A DNA stretch of 64,000 bases, from positions 124,001 through 188,000 of the forward strand of contig JBPWQW010000004.1 in NCBI GenBank assembly GCA_051814705.1, in the 5' to 3' direction. Under the pieces are notes generated by a model. That model worked only from the letters and a program-made list of their open reading frames with translations. It was not told where the DNA came from and ran no database searches. Shown here one piece after another: positions 46,399 through 53,727 of this stretch (the stretch's first letter is position 1; each line of letters begins with the position of its first letter). This DNA comes from Geojedonia sp051814705. GTDB taxonomy: Bacteria; Bacteroidota; Bacteroidia; Flavobacteriales; Flavobacteriaceae. A program made the translations under genes and the position numbers.

Positions 46399-47163
46399 AT
46401 GAATGATTTAAAAGGAAAAGTAGCAATAATTACAGGAGCTACAGGTGGTATTGGTTTTGAGGTAGCAAAAAGATTAGGTAAAGATGGATACACAGTAGTA
46501 TTAAACGGTATTGAAGATGAAGCAGGAGCTAAAAGAGTTGAAGAACTTACAGCAGAAGGAATCTCTGCAGAATATTATGGATTCGATGTTACAAAAGATG
46601 AAGAGGTAACTTCAAATATCACCAAAATTGGTGAAAAATACGGAAGAATTGACGTCCTTGTTAATAATGCTGGCGGTTTAGGTGGAAGATCTCGATTTGA
46701 AGAAATGACCACTGAATTTTACAGATTTGTGATGGCACTTAACCTCGATTCTGTGTTTTTTGCTTCAAGAGCAGCAATACCTTTTCTTAAAAAGGGAGAA
46801 TACCCTTCTATAATTAATTATTCCTCAAATGCAGGATGGACAGCTGGAGGTCCTGGAGCGGGAATCTATGGAACATCTAAGGCTGGTGTTCATGCAATAA
46901 CTAGAGCGTTAGCAAAAGATTTGGCTGAATATGGAATTAGAGTCAATGCAGTATCACCTGGTACAATTGACACCCCTTTTCATGCCCAAATTAAAGCGAC
47001 AAAACCAGAAGTTTTTGCTTCTTGGGCCAATAATATTATGTTAGGAAGATTAGGTCAACCAGAAGATGTAGCGGGTGTTGTTTCATTCTTAGCTAGCAAG
47101 GATGCAGCTTTTATAACCGCTGAAACTATCCAAATTGGTGGCGGACAAGCTTTAGGGATTTAG
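46399..47163 (+). CDS. SDR family oxidoreductase, candidate DEH reductase 1
   Basis: NAD(P)-dependent short-chain dehydrogenase of 254 aa. Cofactor motif TGATGGIGFEV at about 12-22, NNAG at about 87-90, catalytic Ser in NYSSNAG and YGTSK with Tyr and Lys near 156-160 are all present. In alginate pathways an SDR reduces DEH to 2-keto-3-deoxygluconate, and this gene lies between the transporter and KDG kinase. A tandem SDR follows, so which of the two is the DEH reductase is not known. Confidence 0.85.
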   Translation: MNDLKGKVAIITGATGGIGFEVAKRLGKDGYTVVLNGIEDEAGAKRVEELTAEGISAEYYGFDVTKDEEVTSNITKIGEKYGRIDVLVNNAGGLGGRSRFEEMTTEFYRFVMALNLDSVFFASRAAIPFLKKGEYPSIINYSSNAGWTAGGPGAGIYGTSKAGVHAITRALAKDLAEYGIRVNAVSPGTIDTPFHAQIKATKPEVFASWANNIMLGRLGQPEDVAGVVSFLASKDAAFITAETIQIGGGQALGI

Positions 47164-47216
47164 TATTAAACATATTATAAGGTGAAATTTGAGCAGATAA
47201 TAATTTTTACTATTTA

Positions 47217-47990
47217 ATGAACCAAAATACTGAAATGAATAAATTAAAAGGAAAAGTAGCGGTTGTAACAGGAGGTTCTAGAGACATTGGTCGAGCAATA
47301 TCTATTAAACTAGCTAAAGAAGGAGCTAGAATAGTTGTAAACTATCATAATTCTGAATCGGGAGCCAATGAGACGGTAGATGAAATAAAATCTTTAGGTG
47401 GAGAAGCTATTGCAGTTAAAGCTGATGTTTCAAAACTAAATGAAATTAAGAATTTAAAGGCGAAAACGGTTGAAGCGTTTGGAGATAAAATCGATATTTT
47501 AGTGAATAATGCAGGTGGTCTTTTCGCACGTAAATCAATACAAGAGTTTGATGAGTCATTTTATAACTTAGTTATGGAAGTCAACTTTAAGTCAACTGTT
47601 TTCGTGATGCAAGCTTTTGAGCCTTTAATGGGTAAAGGAGCATCTATCATCAATCTTGCTTCTCAAGCAGCAAGAGATGGTGGTGGTGGTGGATCTTCAT
47701 TATACGCGGCTTCAAAAGGCGCTGTAAGCACATTTACTAGAGCGATGGCGAAAGAACTTGGACCTAAAGGAATACGAGTAAATGCACTTTGTCCAGGTTT
47801 AATTGGAACTAAATTTCATGATGATTTCACTAAAGATGAGATAAGAAAAAAAGTAGCTGTTGCAACTCCATTAAGACGAGAGGGGCATGCTGATGAAGTA
47901 GCTGATTTGGTTGCCTATTTGGCTTCTGACGAATCTTCTTTTCTTACTGGAAATAATGTGGATATCAATGGTGGTTTAGCGTTTAGTTAA
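47217..47990 (+). CDS. SDR family oxidoreductase, candidate DEH reductase 2
   Basis: Second short-chain dehydrogenase, 257 aa from ATG 47217 (251 aa if ATG 47235 is used). Motifs are TGGSRDIGRA, NNAGG, NLASQAA and YAASKGA. It is related to but clearly distinct from the neighbour upstream, so it is not a recent duplication. One may prefer NADH and the other NADPH, as known for paired DEH reductases, but this is inferred. It lies 19 bp before the KDG kinase gene. Confidence 0.85.
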   Translation: MNQNTEMNKLKGKVAVVTGGSRDIGRAISIKLAKEGARIVVNYHNSESGANETVDEIKSLGGEAIAVKADVSKLNEIKNLKAKTVEAFGDKIDILVNNAGGLFARKSIQEFDESFYNLVMEVNFKSTVFVMQAFEPLMGKGASIINLASQAARDGGGGGSSLYAASKGAVSTFTRAMAKELGPKGIRVNALCPGLIGTKFHDDFTKDEIRKKVAVATPLRREGHADEVADLVAYLASDESSFLTGNNVDINGGLAFS

Positions 47991-48009
47991 TTTTTAAATA
48001 AATTTCACA

Positions 48010-49050
48010 ATGAGTAGAGTAGTGACATTTGGGGAAATCATGTTAAGACTGGCCCCACAAGGATTTTTAAGATTTTCACAAGCCGATAATTTTGATGTGG
48101 TCTATGGTGGCGGAGAATCTAACGTAGCCGTTTCATTGGCAAATTATGGGATTCCAGTTGATTTTGTAACTCGGTTGCCAAAAAATGATATTGGACAATG
48201 TGCCATGATGGAAATGCGCAAACGTGGCGTTGGAGTTGATAAAATAGTTTGGGGAGGCGAACGCCTTGGAATTTACTTTTTAGAAACTGGAGCAGTTTCA
48301 AGAGGAAGCAAAGTAGTTTACGATAGAGCACATTCTTCTATGGCCAGTATTCAATCAGGAATGGTCAATTGGCAAGAAGTTTTTAAAGGTGTTGAATGGT
48401 TTCATTGGACAGGCATTACCCCAGCCATTTCACAAAGCTCGGCCGATGTTTGTTTGGAAGCAGTAAAAGTAGCAAGTAAAATGGGTGTGACCATTTCAAC
48501 CGATTTAAATTATCGCGCAAAACTTTGGCAATACGGTGGCGATCGTGAAGCCATCATGACCGAATTGACTTCTTATTGTGATGTGATTCTTGGAAACGAG
48601 GAGGATGCTGAAATGCATTTTGGAATTAAACCAGAAGGGTTAGCTGTCCAAACCCATGGACATGATGTAAAAGCTGAGGCATTTTTGTCAGTTTGTCAAC
48701 AAATGATGAAAAAATTTCCAAAAGCAAAAAAAGTAATTACTACCTTAAGAGGATCAATATCAGCATCTCACAATACTTGGGCGGGCGTTTTGTACGACGG
48801 TAAAAAAATGTTACAAACACGTCAATACCAAATTACCGATATCGTAGATCGCGTTGGTGGCGGTGATAGTTTTATGGGGGGATTGATCTACGGATTATTA
48901 ACCTATCCAAACGATGATCAAAATGCTTTGGACTTTGCTGTTGCAGCATCCTGTTTAAAACACACAATTAAGGGGGATGCCAACTTAGTGACCGTTGATG
49001 AAGTAGCCAAACTTATGGGCGGCGATGCTTCAGGTAGGGTTGCTCGATAA
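48010..49050 (+). CDS. kdgK: 2-keto-3-deoxygluconate kinase (PfkB family)
   Basis: Sugar kinase of 346 aa phosphorylating KDG to KDPG. N-terminal GEIMLRLAPQGFLRFSQADN and VYGGGESNVAVSLANYG are the PfkB substrate-binding blocks seen in KDG kinases. The C-terminal DRVGGGDSFMGGLIYGLL contains the anion hole and catalytic aspartate. It lies between the SDR genes and the aldolase, exactly where the pathway needs it. Confidence 0.92.
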   Translation: MSRVVTFGEIMLRLAPQGFLRFSQADNFDVVYGGGESNVAVSLANYGIPVDFVTRLPKNDIGQCAMMEMRKRGVGVDKIVWGGERLGIYFLETGAVSRGSKVVYDRAHSSMASIQSGMVNWQEVFKGVEWFHWTGITPAISQSSADVCLEAVKVASKMGVTISTDLNYRAKLWQYGGDREAIMTELTSYCDVILGNEEDAEMHFGIKPEGLAVQTHGHDVKAEAFLSVCQQMMKKFPKAKKVITTLRGSISASHNTWAGVLYDGKKMLQTRQYQITDIVDRVGGGDSFMGGLIYGLLTYPNDDQNALDFAVAASCLKHTIKGDANLVTVDEVAKLMGGDASGRVAR

Positions 49051-49081
49051 GCTAAAATAAAAATTTTAACCGTTTTGATGT

Positions 49082-50299
49082 ATGAAAAAGTCGATTGCCA
49101 TTATTTGTGGTGGTGGTCCTGCACCAGGTATTAATACTGTTATAAGTACCGTAGCCAAAACTTTTATGAAAGATGGTTATCAAGTCATTGGTGTACATCA
49201 TGGATACCAAGGTTTGCTTTCTGAAAATCCTAAAGTAAAGATATTTGATTTTCATCATGCCGATCGTATTTTTAGTCGTGGAGGTTCAACCTTAATTATG
49301 AGTAGGTTTAAACCAAAAGACAGTGATTTTAGAGCCAATTTTTTTAGAAATAATAATGTAAAATTATTGGTTACTATAGGTGGTGATGATACAGCTTCAA
49401 CCGCTAACAGATTAACCAAATATCTCCAAAATCAAGAGTTATCTGTGGCTCATGTACATGTTCCTAAAACAATTGATAACGATTTACCTTTACCAGATAG
49501 GAACCCAACTTTTGGTTTTCATACGGCAAAAGATGAAGGAGTACGTATTGGGACTACGGTTTATGAAGACGCTAGAACCAGTGAAAATTGGTTTGTATTG
49601 ACTGCAATGGGTCGCTCTGCGGGTCATTTAGCTTTTGGTATTGCCTCGGCTTGTCATTTTCAAATGATGATCATTCCAGAAATGTTCAATAAAACTAATA
49701 TTACATTCGAAAAAATAATCAATATGATTGTTTCTTCAATTGTTAAATGTAAATTGGAAGGTATTGAATATGGTGTAGCTTTAGTCAGTGAAGGTGTTTT
49801 TCATTTTATGGATGAACAGGAAATTATAAATTCGGGCATTAACTTCACCTACGACGAACATGGGCATCCAGAATTGGGAAATGTAAGCAAGTCACATATA
49901 TTCAATTATCTGTTACAACTAAAACTGAAGGAAATAGGATTAATAGTAAAATCAAGACCTGTAGAACTAGGTTACGAATTAAGATGTTGTAATCCAATTG
50001 CTTTCGATTTAACTTTGTGTACCTTACTTGGAATTGGAGTTAAAAAACTGTATGATCAAGGCATTTCTGGCTGTATTGTTAGTGCAAATTCAAATGGTGA
50101 TATAACGCCTTTATTTTTGAAGGATTTAGAAGATGAAAATGGGAAAATTCAACCAAGACTAGTTGATATTGATTCAGATATGGCTCAACTATTTATTAAT
50201 AACCTCTTCTATCTTCAAAAAAAGGATTATGAAAAAGCAAAAAAATATGTACCTAACCCGGAAGCATATGATTTCAAGAAAATATTAAACTGGAATTAA
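49082..50299 (+). CDS. Phosphofructokinase family protein, pyrophosphate-type residues
   Basis: Protein of 405 aa from the PfkA superfamily. The nucleotide loop starts ICGGGPAPGIN; the two positions that separate enzyme types read GGDD at 100-103 and PKTIDND at 128-134. ATP enzymes have GGDGS and PGTIDND, so this one fits the pyrophosphate-dependent, reversible class. It sits between kdgK and eda. Entner-Doudoroff flow does not need PFK, so it may work backwards to make fructose 6-phosphate for gluconeogenesis on alginate. That role is inferred. Confidence 0.85.
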   Translation: MKKSIAIICGGGPAPGINTVISTVAKTFMKDGYQVIGVHHGYQGLLSENPKVKIFDFHHADRIFSRGGSTLIMSRFKPKDSDFRANFFRNNNVKLLVTIGGDDTASTANRLTKYLQNQELSVAHVHVPKTIDNDLPLPDRNPTFGFHTAKDEGVRIGTTVYEDARTSENWFVLTAMGRSAGHLAFGIASACHFQMMIIPEMFNKTNITFEKIINMIVSSIVKCKLEGIEYGVALVSEGVFHFMDEQEIINSGINFTYDEHGHPELGNVSKSHIFNYLLQLKLKEIGLIVKSRPVELGYELRCCNPIAFDLTLCTLLGIGVKKLYDQGISGCIVSANSNGDITPLFLKDLEDENGKIQPRLVDIDSDMAQLFINNLFYLQKKDYEKAKKYVPNPEAYDFKKILNWN

Positions 50300-50318
50300 A
50301 TATTAAAAAAACATTAAA

Positions 50319-50987
50319 ATGGCACAATTTTCAAGAATAGAAATTGCATCGGTAATGAATGAAACGGGAATGATCCCATTATTTTTCAGTACCAATTTGC
50401 AATTAAGCAAAGGAATATTAAAAGCCTGTTATGATGGAGGAGCTCGTTTAATGGAGTTTACGGCCAGAGGAGATTTTGCGCATGAAGTGTTTGGAGAACT
50501 GACCAAATATGCCAATAGTGAATTACCTGGAATGATCATGGGTGTAGGTTCAGTTACCGATGCTGCTTCTGCGTCCTTGTACATGGCCTTGGGTGCCAAT
50601 TTTATTGTCACCCCAGTTTTGAGAGAAGATATTGCAATAGCCTGTAACCGAAGGAAAGTACTTTGGTCGCCAGGATGTGGAACCTTGACCGAAATAGCTA
50701 GAGCTGAAGAACTGGGTTGTGAGATTGTAAAGTTGTTCCCAGGGGATACCTATGGCCCTCAATTTGTCAAGGGCATCAAAGGTCCTCAACCATGGACTAG
50801 TATTATGCCAACAGGGGGCGTGTCACCAAACGAAGAAAACCTAAAAGCGTGGTTTGATGCCGGTGTTACGTGTGTGGGTATGGGATCGCAATTGATTTCA
50901 AAGGATATCATTGCCAATAAAGATTATGCTAAGTTGGAGCAAGATGTAAAAAATGCACTTAACATTATTAAGTCAGTGCGGAAATAA
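50319..50987 (+). CDS. eda: KDPG aldolase (2-dehydro-3-deoxyphosphogluconate aldolase)
   Basis: Class I aldolase of 222 aa splitting KDPG to pyruvate and glyceraldehyde 3-phosphate. Residues of the Eda family are present: GGARLMEFTARG with Glu46 and Arg50, ANFIVTPV, WSPGCGT and the Schiff-base lysine Lys138 in EIVKLFPG. It closes the alginate catabolic operon, with a 16-bp stem terminator about 190 bp later. Confidence 0.93.
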   Translation: MAQFSRIEIASVMNETGMIPLFFSTNLQLSKGILKACYDGGARLMEFTARGDFAHEVFGELTKYANSELPGMIMGVGSVTDAASASLYMALGANFIVTPVLREDIAIACNRRKVLWSPGCGTLTEIARAEELGCEIVKLFPGDTYGPQFVKGIKGPQPWTSIMPTGGVSPNEENLKAWFDAGVTCVGMGSQLISKDIIANKDYAKLEQDVKNALNIIKSVRK

Positions 50988-51178
50988 TAGGATTATATTG
51001 AACAAACAGTTGCATTTTAGGAAAAGTCAGGGATTTCTCAAAATAAATTTGAACTGGATTATTTTTGATCTCAAAGTTTTCAAGCGTTAATACAGTCTCT
51101 TTTGTATTAATGAATCATAAAGTATAAAAAGTTAGTAATAGTAGACTAAAACAGTTTTCATTTTTGTCAACGTAAAAT

Positions 51179-51215
51179 AATAACCCTCATAAACACTAGG
51201 TTTATGAGGGTTATT
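51179..51215 (+). terminator. Strong hairpin terminator ending the alginate operon
   Basis: A perfect 16-bp stem, 51179-51194 (AATAACCCTCATAAAC) with 51200-51215, and a 5-nt loop. It marks the right edge of the alginate region. Confidence 0.85.
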
Positions 51216-51233
51216 TGTGGAGTCGGAGAGATT
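51216..51233 (-). repeat. tRNA 3'-end-like fragment, copy 1
   Basis: On the minus strand AATCTCTCCGACTCCACA reads like the T-arm and acceptor end of a tRNA with CCA, but the sequence diverges at the T-loop and no cloverleaf can be built. A partial second copy is at 51363. Such ends are common integration scars, so this may be an island boundary. Confidence 0.4.
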
Positions 51234-51251
51234 GGCTTTCGCCTTGCTCAC

Positions 51252-51293
51252 CTTTCCGAAATTGCAAATCAAAATTTGCGATGCAAATTATTT
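51252..51293. repeat. Dispersed repeat, copy in island flank
   Basis: Matches 19094-19135 at 37 of 42 positions. The core AATCAAAATTTGCGATGC is part of a larger imperfect palindrome built from ATTGCAAATC-type words, which recur in the palindrome at 51530. Confidence 0.5.
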
Positions 51294-51362
51294 TGTTCCA
51301 TTACAATCTTGAAAATAAATTTTCAGATTTTCATTTCACAAAATCTTGCAATTTTGGAGTGA

Positions 51363-51376
51363 TGTGGAGTCGGAGA
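51363..51376 (-). repeat. tRNA 3'-end-like fragment, copy 2
   Basis: TGTGGAGTCGGAGA on the plus strand repeats 51216-51229 exactly, 147 bp away. It then diverges. Possible nested attachment-site scar. Confidence 0.4.
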
Positions 51377-51529
51377 CAACGACCATAATTTCAACTTTCC
51401 AGTATTTACAGGGCTTCTAAAAGGCGCATATTTTAGGGGTCACCGAATTGGTCTCGATTTAACAAACTTTAACATTTGTTTTGTTCTTTGAATGATAAAA
51501 CGAACCAAAATACTTCAAATTTTAGTTTT

Positions 51530-51555
51530 GATTTGCAATTCGCGAATTGCAAATC
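51530..51555. promoter_or_regulatory. 26-bp perfect palindrome
   Basis: Left arm GATTTGCAATTCG is followed immediately by its exact complement. It is the first of a series of palindromes reaching to the hipB start. It has no T-run and no ORF nearby. Use as an operator or replication-like hairpin is possible. Confidence 0.5.
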
Positions 51556-51583
51556 GATTCTACTTTGACATAAGAATATAATA

Positions 51584-51640
51584 TGTCGAAAAAAATCGAA
51601 TGTGTCGACATACATCCATAATGTGTCGATGCCATCGACA
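51584..51640. repeat. TGTCGA repeat cluster
   Basis: TGTCGA occurs at 51584, 51603 and 51624, about 20 bp apart, each preceded by an AT-rich ATR word. The last is part of TGTCGATGCCATCGACA (51624-51640), an inverted repeat around one base. A looser version, TGTCGA with TCGA, lies 40 bp earlier. Candidate operator group. Confidence 0.5.
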
Positions 51641-51741
51641 GAGATGCTTTTAAATTTCGATACTATTTACAATATTGAAAAGATAAACCGACCCAACTTT
51701 CCGCAGATGATGTATGTTTAGTTCCAATATAAATATATCAT

Positions 51742-51828
51742 GAATAGTGCATTATAATACACTATTCGAGTAATTTTAGATTAAAGTGCCCGAATTATGT
51801 TCAATAGTGCAATAAAAGGCACTTTAAT
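51742..51828. repeat. AGTGC/GCACT inverted-repeat group
   Basis: GAATAGTG-N10-CACTATTC (51742-51767) has an inner ATTATAAT and is a palindrome except for one base pair. ATTAAAGTGCC (51780-51790) is complementary to GGCACTTTAAT (51818-51828). AGTGC-N8-GCACT architecture occurs at 51746-51763 (one mismatch) and 51806-51823, 60 bp apart. Confidence 0.5.
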
Positions 51829-51860
51829 TATTCATCTGAAAAGCACTTAAAATTTAATTT

Positions 51861-51882
51861 ATCGTATATCGCGATATGCGAT
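51861..51882. promoter_or_regulatory. 22-bp palindrome centred on TCGCGA
   Basis: ATCG-T-ATATCGCGATAT-G-CGAT is symmetric apart from one T/G pair. It lies in the palindrome-rich leader upstream of hipB. No copy at 40-bp spacing was found for this one. Confidence 0.5.
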
Positions 51883-51885
51883 ATT

Positions 51886-51954
51886 ATGATAAGAAAAATA
51901 CATTTTCTTATCATAACTTTGTTAAATGATAAGCTATTCTAATTTATTTATCAT
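51886..51954. repeat. ATGATAAG-N13-CTTATCAT operator-like pair, 40 bp apart
   Basis: The first copy is 51886-51914, part of a 14-bp perfect stem (51884-51897 with 51903-51916). The second is 51926-51954 with one mismatch in its right half. Start-to-start distance is exactly 40 bp. Confidence 0.55.
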
Positions 51955-51992
51955 TTCTGTATTTAGACAACATGGCTTAGGCCAACTGCAAT

Positions 51993-52050
51993 TATATCCA
52001 ATTACATATAAAAATTCGGGTTCAATTAATATTATATGTAATTACATATA
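51993..52050. repeat. TATATGTAATTACATATA palindrome pair, 40 bp apart
   Basis: A perfect 18-bp palindrome at 52033-52050 and a 16-of-18 copy, TATATCCAATTACATATA, at 51993-52010. The distance is exactly 40 bp. Candidate operators. Confidence 0.55.
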
Positions 52051-52126
52051 GTTTGTTTTAATTTACACTTTTGCTTTCAATTCCGAAGCGTTTGAAGTAG
52101 TACTTTATTAACGGCATGATTTTTTT

Positions 52127-52224
52127 TATACCCTTAAAGGTCTATTTAATTATTATTATTATAAATTATACCTAATGAGGTATAAAATTCATATATTGCA
52201 TCATCTTACACCTTTATGGGTATA
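52127..52224 (+). promoter_or_regulatory. Three HipB-like operators at 40-bp spacing
   Basis: TATACC-N6-GGTATA occurs perfectly at 52167-52184 and with one change each at 52127-52144 (right half GGTCTA) and 52207-52224 (left half TACACC). The starts are 40 bp apart twice. HipB of E. coli binds TATCC-N8-GGATA, a very similar half-site arrangement, so these are probably the autoregulatory sites of the hipB gene that follows. The third overlaps the possible ATG 52216 and argues for the start at 52228. Confidence 0.65.
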
Positions 52225-52227
52225 ATT

Positions 52228-52470
52228 ATGAAAGATTGGAATCGAGATAACGCTATTGCTGACTTCGTTAGAATAAGCAGAAAAGAAAGTAAATTGACAC
52301 AATTAGATTTGTCTGACCTGACTGGCGTTGGACTTCGCTTTGTGCGCGACCTAGAGCAAGGAAAACCAAATTTAATGACCGATAAAGTAAATCAAGTATT
52401 ACTATTTTTTGGTCATACATTAACACCAACACCTATAAGCGATGAGACAAGGAGAAATTTGGGTGAGTAA
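52228..52470 (+). CDS. hipB: HipB-like antitoxin, XRE family
   Basis: DNA-binding antitoxin of 80 aa. ATG 52228 is preferred to ATG 52216, since the latter lies inside the last operator palindrome. The HTH is FVRISRKESKLTQLDLSDLT followed by GVGLRFVRDLEQGKPN. The C-terminal LLFFGHTLTP is the strand-like tail of HipB proteins. It overlaps hipS by 29 bp, showing tight coupling. It should repress the operon from the three operators just upstream. Confidence 0.85.
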   Translation: MKDWNRDNAIADFVRISRKESKLTQLDLSDLTGVGLRFVRDLEQGKPNLMTDKVNQVLLFFGHTLTPTPISDETRRNLGE

Positions 52471-52759
52471 TCAAAAAGCAGGAATGCTTACTGAAAATGA
52501 CGAAGGTTATTTATTTCAATATGATAAAACCTATTTGTCATTGAAAAATGCAACACCTGTATCATTAACATTTCCTTTACAGGAAGACCCTTTTGCCTCA
52601 GATAATTTATTTCCATTTTTTGACGGACTAATTCCAGAAGGATGGTTGCTAGATATTGCACAAAAAAATTGGAAACTTAACCCAAGAGATCGCATGGGAT
52701 TATTACTAACCACCTGTCGTGATTGCATAGGTAACATAAGTATTATAGAAAATGAGTAG
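52442..52759 (+). CDS. hipS: HipA N-terminal subdomain protein (HipS-like)
   Basis: Separate 105-aa protein equal to HipA N-subdomain 1. Typical sequence: GEIWVSNQKAGMLTENDEGY, LSLKNATPVSLTFPLQ and LFPFFDGLIPEGWLLDIAQK, ending DCIGNISI. In the E. coli HipBST system the stand-alone subdomain HipS, not HipB, neutralises the kinase HipT. The present gene has the same size and place. It overlaps hipT by 8 bp in another frame, so this is a designed split rather than a frameshifted hipA. Confidence 0.82.
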   Translation: MRQGEIWVSNQKAGMLTENDEGYLFQYDKTYLSLKNATPVSLTFPLQEDPFASDNLFPFFDGLIPEGWLLDIAQKNWKLNPRDRMGLLLTTCRDCIGNISIIENE

Positions 52760-53711
52760 TTGTTTAGCTTGTCATAAACCATTAGCATCAGGAGATCATC
52801 AGTATCACCCTGCTTGTCTTGCTCGTTTTTGGGAAAGTGATACACCTGTATTTCGATTAGACTATGACGTATCACAAATAAATGAGCTTGCTGAAGAAAA
52901 CGTTGCACAGCGTATTATAGTAACGGGTGTACAGCCTAAATTGTCAATGGGCTTTACAAAAACAGCTACTGAAGAGCGCTTAACCATAGTTGGTGCTTTA
53001 AACGGAAGATATATTTTAAAACCACCTTATTCTGCTTATCCACAAATGCCAGAACTAGAAGCTTTGTGTATGCTAATGACCCAAGCTTGTGGCATTGAAA
53101 CCGTTCCTTTTTTATTACTGCCTTTAAAAGGTGGAGAGTTGGCTTACATAACAAGACGTATAGATCGTAATGCGCAAGGCGATAAGTTTGCTATGGAAGA
53201 TGCTTGTCAATTTAATGAGCGACTAACAGAGCATAAGTACAGAGGGTCTTACGAGCAAATTGCTAAAGGGATAATAGCCCACTCTAAAAACCCCATAAAG
53301 GATGTTGTTCATTTTTATGAACAAGTGATCGTGTCTTTCTTAATAGGAAATAATGATATGCACCTAAAGAATTTTTCGCTTATCGCGAAAGAATCCAATG
53401 CATACGAACTCACACCAGCTTATGATATGATTTCAGCGCAATTATTATTGCCAGACGATTTAGAAGATTTGGCTTTAAACATAAACGGTAAAAAACGAAA
53501 ACTAAAACGCGAGGATTTTAACGAAGCAATGCTTAAAGCACACATACCAGAAAAAGCGATTGAAAATCTTTGGAAGCGAATTGAAAAAGGAATGAATGAA
53601 TGGTCTGGATTGATTGACTATAGTTTTCTTACGCAAGAACGAAAAACGGAATTTAAAGAATTGATAAATAAGAAAAAAACTCAGCTCAAAATTGAAGTTG
53701 CTATAAATTAA
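52752..53711 (+). CDS. hipT: HipA-family serine/threonine kinase toxin (HipT-like)
   Basis: Toxin kinase of 319 aa. An N-terminal CLACHKPL...YHPACL zinc-ribbon-like segment (4-22) typical of short HipA proteins leads to the kinase. Gly-rich loop GVQPKLS at 59-65 contains the serine that can be autophosphorylated, the ATP lysine is in YILK (90), the catalytic loop is NNDMHLKN at 200-207, and the metal aspartate is in TPAYDM (225). All kinase residues are present, so it should be active. Known HipA/HipT targets are aminoacyl-tRNA synthetases, which halts translation. The target here is unknown. Confidence 0.85.
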   Translation: MSSCLACHKPLASGDHQYHPACLARFWESDTPVFRLDYDVSQINELAEENVAQRIIVTGVQPKLSMGFTKTATEERLTIVGALNGRYILKPPYSAYPQMPELEALCMLMTQACGIETVPFLLLPLKGGELAYITRRIDRNAQGDKFAMEDACQFNERLTEHKYRGSYEQIAKGIIAHSKNPIKDVVHFYEQVIVSFLIGNNDMHLKNFSLIAKESNAYELTPAYDMISAQLLLPDDLEDLALNINGKKRKLKREDFNEAMLKAHIPEKAIENLWKRIEKGMNEWSGLIDYSFLTQERKTEFKELINKKKTQLKIEVAIN

Positions 53712-53727
53712 TTTTAAGAATAGGATA

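Noticed and set aside
51216..51240. Possible complete tRNA gene on the minus strand
   Set aside because: Only the acceptor end and part of the T-arm fit. The next bases do not give a T-loop, anticodon or D-arm.
51580..52224. Regular spacing suggested a CRISPR array
   Set aside because: Repeat words are 6-18 bp palindromes that change along the region. There are no identical 25-40 bp repeats, no unique spacers of even size and no cas genes.
52531..52908. 125-aa minus-strand frame across hipS and hipT
   Set aside because: Both genes on the plus strand show clear family motifs over this stretch. It is a shadow.
52442..53711. hipA broken by a frameshift
   Set aside because: Each part has its own ATG, the junction is a short overlap, no residues are lost, and the same split is known as HipS/HipT.
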